DNA from: Caldimicrobium sp.
Lineage (GTDB): Bacteria; Desulfobacterota; Thermodesulfobacteria; Thermodesulfobacteriales; Thermodesulfobacteriaceae
Assembly: GCA_025059715.1 (NCBI GenBank)
Contig: JANXCE010000004.1
Coordinates: forward strand, 19,689-83,688
Direction: 5' to 3'
Length of the DNA: 64,000 nucleotides
Shown: one piece after another, positions 1-6,382 of the stretch
Layout of the letters: every line of letters begins with the position of its first letter
Numbering within the stretch: position 1 is the first letter of the stretch
The notes under the pieces: generated by a model
Database searches by the model: none
Told to the model about the DNA's origin: nothing
What the model saw: only the letters and a program-made list of their open reading frames with translations
Translations under genes and position numbers: made by a program

Positions 1-581
1 TAGACACTGAATACGGTTTTAGTATAATACCAGCTGGATCAGGGGTGAGTGAATTAACTCAGTTAAATACTGCTCAAAAATTGATCCTGAAAAGTCAGAT
101 GGAAGAAGCCTTTAAGCCCTTTGATTTTCTATTATTTGATATCTCTGCTGGTATAAACGACAATGTTTTATTCTTCTCCAATCTTGCGGAAGAGCGTATT
201 GTTTTGGTGACACCTGAACCCACTTCAATGGCAGATGCCTATGCCTACCTGAAGGTTGCTTATCGAAGATGTAGAATAAAAGAATTTCACTTAATTGTAA
301 ATATGGTTAGAGATGACGCAGAGGGAAAGAAGATCTATCAACAACTTCTCTATGTTAGTGAAAAATTTTTACCAGAATTAAAAATCTCCCTATTAGGTAT
401 CTTGCCCTATGATGAATGTGTTAAAAAGGCTATAAGATCTCAAATTCCCTTTGTAAAATATTGTCCTGATGCTAAAATATCTACTCGAATCAAAGAGATT
501 GCTTTTAAGATGTTAAATAGGAAAAAAATGCAACATAACAAATACTTAACTGAATTTTTAGAGAGATTTTCTCAATTATAA
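1..581 (+). CDS. flhG: FlhG/MinD-like flagellar number regulator, 3' part
   Basis: The reading frame is open back to the window edge; the first in-window GTG (45) is internal, because the preceding codons read FSIIPAGSGVSEL, typical of FlhG 'IIPASSGV'. About 192 C-terminal residues of a ParA/MinD-type ATPase are present: FLLFDISAGI (Walker B-like region) and the late 'LVTPEPTSMADAYAYLK' segment that marks the FlhG branch. The N-terminal Walker A is outside the window. FlhG antagonises the GTPase FlhF and controls flagellar number. fliA follows 12 nt after the stop, the usual flhF-flhG-fliA order. The 5' boundary cannot be seen. Confidence 0.88.
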   Translation, partial: DTEYGFSIIPAGSGVSELTQLNTAQKLILKSQMEEAFKPFDFLLFDISAGINDNVLFFSNLAEERIVLVTPEPTSMADAYAYLKVAYRRCRIKEFHLIVNMVRDDAEGKKIYQQLLYVSEKFLPELKISLLGILPYDECVKKAIRSQIPFVKYCPDAKISTRIKEIAFKMLNRKKMQHNKYLTEFLERFSQL

Positions 582-593
582 GGAGTGTGTTTA

Positions 594-1319
594 ATGGAAA
601 ATGTATATAATATTAAGCCTTCTATAGAAAAGGTAATTGAGGAATTTCTACCAAGGATTAATCATATTGCTAACAAATATGCCCAATTGGGTAATCCGGT
701 TTTGTCTAAGGAGGATCTTATTTCAGCAGGTATTATTGGTTTGATAGAAGCTTATCATCGTTTTGATCCTTCAAAAAAGGTTAATTTCCGCACCTATGCG
801 GAATTTAGAATTAAAGGAGCAATTATTGATGAGATCAGAAAAGTAGATATAATACCAAGGAGTATCAGAGAAAAGGTTACTGAATTAGAGGAAAAAATTC
901 GAGGTCTCCATCTCAAATTGGGAAGGATGCCTGAAGAGGAGGAAATCGCAGAGGCTTTGGGACTAACTATAGAAGAATATCATCGTTTTTTAGAAAACAT
1001 TAAGGGAGTTTCCTTTATAGACATTGAAGCTTTGAAACAAAGGATGCCTGATTTGGAGGAGGAGGATATCTTTGAATTTATTCCGGGACAAAAAAATGAT
1101 CCCTTTGAAAATTATGCCTTAAAGGAACTTCAGGAACAACTTGAAAAAGCTTTAAGCTATCTTTCAGAAAAGGAAAGACTTGTTTTAATTCTTTACTACT
1201 ATGAAGATTTGAATATGAAAGAGATTGCCAAAGTAATGAACTATACCGAGGGAAGGATATCTCAACTTCATAATCAGGCTATTATGAAATTAAGAGCTAT
1301 AATTAATAAAATCCAGTAA
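594..1319 (+). CDS. fliA: Flagellar sigma factor sigma-28 (FliA/WhiG family)
   Basis: 241-residue sigma-70 family factor directing RNA polymerase to class 3 flagellar and chemotaxis promoters. Visible parts: region 2 (DLISAGIIGLIEAYHRFD, then FRTYAEFRIKGAIIDEIRK), region 3 (LGRMPEEEEIAEALGL) and region 4 (LSEKERLVLILYYYEDLNMKEIA with a helix-turn-helix to 'LHNQAIMKLR'). No region 1.1, as expected for FliA. I chose ATG 594 over GTG 585 because AGGAG at 581-585 overlaps the upstream stop and sits 8 nt before 594. It lies in the flagellar/Che operon that it may itself help transcribe; no FliA promoter was identified. Confidence 0.95.
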   Translation: MENVYNIKPSIEKVIEEFLPRINHIANKYAQLGNPVLSKEDLISAGIIGLIEAYHRFDPSKKVNFRTYAEFRIKGAIIDEIRKVDIIPRSIREKVTELEEKIRGLHLKLGRMPEEEEIAEALGLTIEEYHRFLENIKGVSFIDIEALKQRMPDLEEEDIFEFIPGQKNDPFENYALKELQEQLEKALSYLSEKERLVLILYYYEDLNMKEIAKVMNYTEGRISQLHNQAIMKLRAIINKIQ

Positions 1320-1338
1320 AAACTTGGAGGGTGCTACT

Positions 1339-1722
1339 ATGCCTATTGATCACAACATTAAAATTCTTATTGTGGATGATTTTTCAACCATGCGCAAAAT
1401 AATCAGAAACATCCTTACACAGCTTGGTTTTAAGAACATAGTTGAAGCGGATGATGGCACCACTGCTCTAGATATACTAAATAAAGAAAAGATTGACCTA
1501 ATCATTTCCGATTGGAACATGCCCAAAATGAATGGATTGGAGCTCCTGAAGGCGGTGCGGTCTAATGAAAATACTAAGGATATCCCCTTTATCATGGTTA
1601 CGGCAGAGGCTCAAAGGGAAAACATACTTGAGGCAATTAAATACCGCGTGAGTCAATATGTTGTAAAACCCTTCACTCCTGAGACATTAAAAGAAAAAAT
1701 AGAAAAGGTCTTGGGAGGCTAA
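1339..1722 (+). CDS. cheY: Chemotaxis response regulator CheY
   Basis: 127-residue single receiver domain. Acidic pair at IVDDFSTMRK, phospho-acceptor Asp in ISDWNMPKMNGLELL, switch Thr in MVTAEA and conserved Lys in VVKPFT are all present. Phosphorylated by CheA, it is expected to bind the flagellar motor switch. ATG 1339 is preferred over TTG 1324 because GGAGG (1326-1330) lies 8 nt upstream. It sits 19 nt after fliA. A second stand-alone CheY occurs at 4128; this copy, beside fliA, has the more canonical motor-binding context. Confidence 0.93.
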   Translation: MPIDHNIKILIVDDFSTMRKIIRNILTQLGFKNIVEADDGTTALDILNKEKIDLIISDWNMPKMNGLELLKAVRSNENTKDIPFIMVTAEAQRENILEAIKYRVSQYVVKPFTPETLKEKIEKVLGG

Positions 1723-1723
1723 T

Positions 1724-2419
1724 TTGGACGAAGAAACAAGAAGAGAGCTAAAGGAAATAGAGGAGGAAAGCGAGGAGAAGAGGGCTTTTATAGAAGAGAG
1801 TCCTTTAGAAAAGACAGAAGAGCTAATAAAGGATTTAATTGAAGAACCCGAACAGAAACCCCAACTCATCGATAGAAAATCTAAAAATTTTAAAATCCTT
1901 ATTTATATTTTCCTTTTCTCTCTTTTGTTTATCTCTTTAACATTAGGATTCTTAATTCTTTGGAATCTCTTTAAAGTATCCACCAAAAGACAGGCTAAAT
2001 CATCCTTTATCTCAGAGACTTCTGGTATTATTAAAGAGGAAAAAGAAAGGACTGAAAAAGTGGGTGAACCCCTTTTAAACAAAACTCAACTTTCTCCTAC
2101 AAATCAAAGGGTGGAAAAAAAATACGATTACTACATAAAAATTTCCAATCTGCTTTTTTTAACGAATAATGATACCTTTGTAAAAGTAGATGTTTTTTTG
2201 TATTTTGAAAACTATGAAAGTTATCAAAAAGCCTTAGGAAGGGAATTTGAATTACGAAGATTTTTTAATCAAGAGCTTAAGAGAGTTAGTAAAACCCTCT
2301 GGTTAAGGGAGGCCAAACTCAAAGATTTTGAAGAAAATCTAAAAGAGAGATTAAAAGGGGAAGTATTAGAGCTACAACCAGCAAAAATAGAGTTAGAAGG
2401 GGTTCTCCTTAGAACCTAA
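1724..2419 (+). CDS. Single-pass membrane protein, possibly FliL-like
   Basis: 231 residues, TTG start with GGGAGG (1713-1718) upstream, one base after the cheY stop. An acidic cytoplasmic N-terminus (about 1-53) is followed by one membrane helix (about 56-81, FKILIYIFLFSLLFISLTLG) and a periplasmic domain. The last 100 residues read like FliL: a beta stretch (VKVDVFLYFEN), a helix (ELRRFFNQELKRVSKTLWL), then LKDFEENLKERLKGEV and a final beta strand. FliL supports the stator units of the flagellar motor. The match is by shape and operon context rather than by a diagnostic motif, so the name is tentative. Confidence 0.5.
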   Translation: MDEETRRELKEIEEESEEKRAFIEESPLEKTEELIKDLIEEPEQKPQLIDRKSKNFKILIYIFLFSLLFISLTLGFLILWNLFKVSTKRQAKSSFISETSGIIKEEKERTEKVGEPLLNKTQLSPTNQRVEKKYDYYIKISNLLFLTNNDTFVKVDVFLYFENYESYQKALGREFELRRFFNQELKRVSKTLWLREAKLKDFEENLKERLKGEVLELQPAKIELEGVLLRT

Positions 2420-2421
2420 TT

Positions 2422-2757
2422 ATGGATAAAAATTTAATTCTTTACTTATTAATTATTCTTGATCTTATTATTCTCGTTTTTCTGTTAGTTTTATATTTTA
2501 AATTTAAAAGGGTCCTCACTCTGCCCTGGGAAGATATAGAGTCTTCCTTAGAGAAAGCACAATCTTTGGTTGCTAAGCTTCAAGAGTTAAAAAGCCAAAG
2601 TCAAAGGATTGGAGACACAGATAAACAAGCATATAATGTGAAGGAGGAGGTTATTTTGCTTTATAACAAAGGTTTAGGAATTAAGGAAATAGCTAAGAGA
2701 TTGGGGCTTAGTGAAGGCGAAGTGGAGATTATATTGAAGAGAAGAGAAATTTCCTAA
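2422..2757 (+). CDS. Small membrane-anchored helix-turn-helix protein (DUF2802-like)
   Basis: 111 residues: N-terminal membrane helix (about 4-27), a short coiled segment (about 38-63) and a C-terminal HTH-like end, KGLGIKEIAKRLGLSEGEVEIIL. That layout is the one I know from DUF2802-type proteins in flagellar operons of Deltaproteobacteria and relatives, where the role is not established. It starts 2 nt after the previous stop, so translation is probably coupled. The HTH may be structural rather than DNA-binding. Confidence 0.6.
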   Translation: MDKNLILYLLIILDLIILVFLLVLYFKFKRVLTLPWEDIESSLEKAQSLVAKLQELKSQSQRIGDTDKQAYNVKEEVILLYNKGLGIKEIAKRLGLSEGEVEIILKRREIS

Positions 2758-2763
2758 TATAAT

Positions 2764-3567
2764 ATGCAGGTAACTGCTCCTTTCCCTATATTTTATTTAC
2801 CTGAAAATATATGGTCGCTATTCTCCAGGCCTGGAAGAGAATTGACTGTGAGGGTATTGCAAATTGAAGGCAAACTTCTCCATTTAGAACTTGGAGGACA
2901 TAAATTTCAAGCTCGCATCACTGGAAGTCTTAATCCAGAGGATTTTAAGATTGGAGAATTTATAAAGGTTAGAGTCGCTAAGTCCGAGGGACCTGTAGTA
3001 TTAGAGGTATTAGAGGTCCCACAAGGTAAGCATGAAGCTAGTTTTTTGTATTTACTTGTTAAGAGGGGAGAGGCAATTAACATAAAGGCTGCTCAAAAGA
3101 AACAGGAATTTAATTTTATAATTGGTCTTTTGAAACTTTTATCAGAGAAGAAAGAGGTTAGGGATAAAGATTCTTCCAAGCGAGGATTAGAAGATTTGCT
3201 GGGAAAGGAAATAAAAATAAGTGAGTTTATATTGGAAGAGGACAGACTTTTTTTGCCCTTTGTTTTCAGGGATGACAAGTCCTGGGGTTATATTGAGATT
3301 CTTACTCCTGAAGAAAAAGCTGGGAAAATTAAGGTATTACTTTTAAAACTTTTTTTAGAATATTTGGGATTAGTAGAGGCCTCTTTTTGGTATCAAGATA
3401 ATCATATAGAAATAGAACTTTTCTTTTCTGAAAGGGAAGCCTTAGAGTTTGCTAAAGGGCATTTAGCGGATTTAAAGGCGGATCTTTCTTTTTTTACAAA
3501 ATTTGTTAAGATAATGCTTGAAAAAAGGGATGTTATTCCAGGGCAAATATTATCAAAAATTGGGTAA
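2764..3567 (+). CDS. Unknown protein with FliK-like hook-length C-terminal fold (tentative)
   Basis: 267 residues, no signal peptide or membrane helix. The N-terminal part (about 20-85) looks like a small beta domain (ELTVRVLQIEGKLLHLELGGHKFQARI ... GEFIKVRVAKSEG). The C-terminal 110 residues have the strand-helix rhythm of the FliK/Flg_hook domain: WGYIEILTPEEK, a helix, ASFWYQDNHIEIELFFSERE and a final helix. FliK measures hook length and switches export specificity. Identification rests on pattern and operon position. No strong Shine-Dalgarno is visible; ATG 2764 is 4 nt after the preceding stop codon begins to clear. Confidence 0.45.
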   Translation: MQVTAPFPIFYLPENIWSLFSRPGRELTVRVLQIEGKLLHLELGGHKFQARITGSLNPEDFKIGEFIKVRVAKSEGPVVLEVLEVPQGKHEASFLYLLVKRGEAINIKAAQKKQEFNFIIGLLKLLSEKKEVRDKDSSKRGLEDLLGKEIKISEFILEEDRLFLPFVFRDDKSWGYIEILTPEEKAGKIKVLLLKLFLEYLGLVEASFWYQDNHIEIELFFSEREALEFAKGHLADLKADLSFFTKFVKIMLEKRDVIPGQILSKIG

Positions 3568-3570
3568 GTA

Positions 3571-4128
3571 ATGATAGTTTATTTTGATAGACCTGGTCCT
3601 CAGAATACGGAAGTTTGTCTTCAGATAGTCCAGAGGGTTTTGAAGGAGAGGGGATTAAAACATCTTGTTGTGGCCTCTACCTTTGGGGATACCGCCCTTA
3701 AGTTTGCTAGGGCCCTTCAAGGAGAAAATGTCAATTTAGTAATTGTAACTCATAATGTGGGATTTAGAGAGCCAGGGACCTTAGAGATGAGTGAGGAGAC
3801 AAGGAATGAGTTAACAAGCCTTGGTGCAAGAGTTTACACAGGAACTATGGTTTTTAGAAACATAGGAGCTGCTATAAAGGCGCATTTTCACTATTCAGAA
3901 GAAGCTTTAATAGCCCAAACCCTTCGAATCTTTGGACAAGGCTTGAAGGTTTGTGTTGAGATAGTTTTGATGAGTTGTGATGCCGGATTAATTCCTCCTG
4001 AGGATGTAGTGGCAGTTGCTGGAACAGGACGGGGAGCAGATACTGTTGCCTTAATAAAGGCGGTGCCTTCTAATATGTTTTTTAATCTAAAGGTGCGCGA
4101 AATTTTTGCAAAACCAAGGGATTGGTAA
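3571..4128 (+). CDS. Stand-alone pyruvate kinase C-terminal (alpha/beta) domain-like protein
   Basis: 185 residues resembling the C-terminal allosteric domain of pyruvate kinase as a separate protein: strand-helix units (LVVASTFGDTALKFARAL, VNLVIVTHNVGFREPG) and a C-terminal glycine-rich AVAGTGRGADTVALIKAV. No TIM barrel or kinase active site, so it is not a pyruvate kinase. Such stand-alone proteins occur in archaea and anaerobic bacteria without a settled role. It starts 3 nt after the previous gene, and its stop TAA shares a base with the ATG of the next cheY (TAATG), which makes it an integral member of a chemotaxis operon. Confidence 0.72.
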   Translation: MIVYFDRPGPQNTEVCLQIVQRVLKERGLKHLVVASTFGDTALKFARALQGENVNLVIVTHNVGFREPGTLEMSEETRNELTSLGARVYTGTMVFRNIGAAIKAHFHYSEEALIAQTLRIFGQGLKVCVEIVLMSCDAGLIPPEDVVAVAGTGRGADTVALIKAVPSNMFFNLKVREIFAKPRDW

Positions 4129-4499
4129 TGAAGAAAGCCTTAGTTGTTGATGATTCCAAGGCCATACGGCAGATTGAGAGAAAGTATTTAGAAGAGCTTG
4201 GCTTTCATGTCTTAGAGGCAGAAAATGGAGAAGTGGCCTTAAGTATTTTAAAGGAAGATCCTCAAATTGATCTTATTCTTCTTGATTGGCATATGCCGGT
4301 TATGAATGGTTATGAGTTTTTAAAGAAAATGAGGGAAAATCCAGCCTATTCTCATATAAAGGTTATGATGGTGACGACTGAGAATCAACAAAAGAGCGTA
4401 ATTGATGCTATTATGGCAGGTGCTAACGAGTATTTAATGAAGCCCTTTGATAAAGAAATGCTTGAAACCAAAATTAGATATCTTTTTGAGGGGTTTTAA
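4128..4499 (+). CDS. Second CheY-type response regulator
   Basis: 123-residue receiver domain with the acidic pair VVDDSKAIRQ, phospho-acceptor in LLDWHMPVMNGYEFL, Thr in MVTTEN and Lys in LMKPFD. ATG 4128 overlaps the upstream stop (TAATG), better than an in-frame TTG at 4122. It is about as close to REC domains of diverse two-component proteins as to motor-binding CheY. Just upstream of cheB it could be a phosphate sink or a feedback regulator. Confidence 0.9.
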   Translation: MKKALVVDDSKAIRQIERKYLEELGFHVLEAENGEVALSILKEDPQIDLILLDWHMPVMNGYEFLKKMRENPAYSHIKVMMVTTENQQKSVIDAIMAGANEYLMKPFDKEMLETKIRYLFEGF

Positions 4500-4506
4500 A
4501 GTCCAT

Positions 4507-5538
4507 ATGCCTAAAATTAGTGTCCTTATAGTTGACGATTCCGCAATTATGCGAAAGCTTATTTCGGATATACTTGCCAAGGATAGTGATATAGTAGTAG
4601 TTGGGCAAGCCGTTAATGGAAAGGATGCCATCGAAAAGGCTAAAATTCTCAAGCCGAATGTGATAACACTTGACATTGAAATGCCTGAGATGGATGGATT
4701 AACAGCCCTTAAGTTTTTAAAAAAGGAGGTTCCTCAAGCTAAAATAATAATGTTTTCTTCTCTTACTCAAGAGGGAGCAAAGGCAACTTTAGAGGCTTTG
4801 TCTTTAGGAGCCTATGACTTTGTGCCTAAGCCTTCAACAAAGTCTTTCTTGGAGAGTGTGAAGAAAATTGAACATGATCTTATCCCTAAAATCAAGTCTG
4901 TCACTTTATCTCAAGAAGTAAAGACTTTTAAGCCAACTGTACAACTTCCCAAATTGAGATCGGGGATTTACAGAGCCATAGGCATAGGTGTCTCCACAGG
5001 CGGTCCTCAAACTCTTTTAGAGATCTTTAAAAATATCCCCGCCACATTGCGAGTGCCCATCTTCATAGTTCAGCACATGCCACCGATTTTCACACGACAA
5101 CTTGCGGAGAGACTGGATAAGATTTCACCTCTTACCGTAAAAGAAGCAGAAGATGGAGAGGTTATAAAAGAGGGTTATGTCTATGTGGCACCGGGTGACT
5201 ATCATATGAGAATCAAGGTGAACAATAGAGACAAAATTATAACTCTTAATCAGGATCCACCAATAAATAATTGTAGACCTGCGGTAGATGTGCTTTTTGA
5301 GTCTCTGGCCGAAGTGTTTAATGGGACCTGTCTGGGAATAATCCTTACTGGTATGGGTAGAGATGGGACAGAGGGAGCAAGAAAGATAAAACAAAAAGGT
5401 GGTGGAATAATTGCCCAGGATTCCTCAAGTTCTATTGTATTTGGGATGCCCAGAGCGGTTATTGAGGCAGGTCTTGCAGATGAAGTTTTAAGCCTACAGG
5501 AAATCCCTAAAAGAATCCGTGAACTCTTTAGAGTGTAA
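4507..5538 (+). CDS. cheB: Chemotaxis protein-glutamate methylesterase/deamidase CheB
   Basis: 343 residues. N-terminal receiver (about 1-120: IVDDSAIMRK; LDIEMPEMDGLTAL; VPKPS), a linker, then the CheB methylesterase domain (about 155-340). Catalytic residues are visible: Ser in GVSTGGPQTL, His in VQHMPP and Asp in GMGRDGTEGA. Removes methyl groups from, or deamidates, receptor glutamates/glutamines once phosphorylated by CheA. ATG 4507 is chosen because the frame upstream overlaps the previous cheY and the receiver begins directly at MPKISVLIVDD. Confidence 0.95.
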   Translation: MPKISVLIVDDSAIMRKLISDILAKDSDIVVVGQAVNGKDAIEKAKILKPNVITLDIEMPEMDGLTALKFLKKEVPQAKIIMFSSLTQEGAKATLEALSLGAYDFVPKPSTKSFLESVKKIEHDLIPKIKSVTLSQEVKTFKPTVQLPKLRSGIYRAIGIGVSTGGPQTLLEIFKNIPATLRVPIFIVQHMPPIFTRQLAERLDKISPLTVKEAEDGEVIKEGYVYVAPGDYHMRIKVNNRDKIITLNQDPPINNCRPAVDVLFESLAEVFNGTCLGIILTGMGRDGTEGARKIKQKGGGIIAQDSSSSIVFGMPRAVIEAGLADEVLSLQEIPKRIRELFRV

Positions 5539-5548
5539 GTATTCAATT

Positions 5549-6367
5549 ATGGAGAGAGAAATTTTTAATTTTTTCACGGGCTTGTTAGAAAAGGTAAGTG
5601 GAATATCCTATCAAACTGGAAAGGAATATCTTTTGGAAAATCGGCTCAAAGAGCTTGCTATTAGTTTGGGTTATAAAGATTTAAGAGATTTCTATGAAGG
5701 TATCAGAAATAACCTTAAACCTCAAATTATCAATCAGATTGTGGATACTCTTACGACAAATGAAACCTATTTTTTTAGAGACCAACATCCCTTTGAGGCT
5801 ATTAAAAAAAATATACTGCCAGAACTTTTTCAAAAAAAAGCTCAGGACAAAACCATAAAGATATGGTCGTCCGCCTGTTCAACCGGTCAGGAACCATACA
5901 GCATTGCCCTACTGATTTTAGAATACTTTTCCACTTATATTTCCACTTACAAAATCAATATTTATGCTACAGACATTTCGGAGACATCACTAAAGAAGGC
6001 TAAAGAGGGTATTTACAATCAAATAGAAGTGAACCGCGGATTACCTGTTACTTTTCTCATAAAATACTTTAAACAAGAGGGAGGGCATTGGAGAATTAGC
6101 GATGATGTCAAAAGATTGGTAAGATTTGAATTCCTAAATCTTCTTGATGTAGAGAATAAAGTCAGGGAAAGATTCGATTTAATCCTTTGTAGGTATGTTT
6201 TAATTTATTTTAATAGAGACACTAAAACTAAGGTTTTTAAATCCCTTTGGAATTGCCTAAATAATGGTGGATACTTGCTCTTGGGTGCAACAGAAATTCC
6301 TCCTATTTCCTTACCAGACTTGGAAAAAAAGACTTTTGGTAATACTATAGTTTATTATAAAGCTTAG
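5549..6367 (+). CDS. cheR: Chemotaxis receptor methyltransferase CheR
   Basis: 272 residues with the two CheR parts: N-terminal helical domain (about 1-75) and SAM-dependent methyltransferase (about 80-270). Motifs: TNETYFFRDQHPF at the junction, IWSSACSTGQEPYSIA for SAM binding and DLILCRYVLIYFN (the NVLIYF motif). Methylates chemoreceptor glutamates, opposing cheB 10 nt upstream. ATG 5549 is the first start after the cheB stop; an in-frame start at 5519 would overlap cheB and add residues unlike CheR. No methyl-accepting receptor gene lies in the window. Confidence 0.94.
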   Translation: MEREIFNFFTGLLEKVSGISYQTGKEYLLENRLKELAISLGYKDLRDFYEGIRNNLKPQIINQIVDTLTTNETYFFRDQHPFEAIKKNILPELFQKKAQDKTIKIWSSACSTGQEPYSIALLILEYFSTYISTYKINIYATDISETSLKKAKEGIYNQIEVNRGLPVTFLIKYFKQEGGHWRISDDVKRLVRFEFLNLLDVENKVRERFDLILCRYVLIYFNRDTKTKVFKSLWNCLNNGGYLLLGATEIPPISLPDLEKKTFGNTIVYYKA

Positions 6368-6382
6368 GTGGAGGTTATTAAG

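Noticed and set aside
5125..5546. Minus-strand frames inside cheB
   Set aside because: Shadow frames across conserved CheB motifs.
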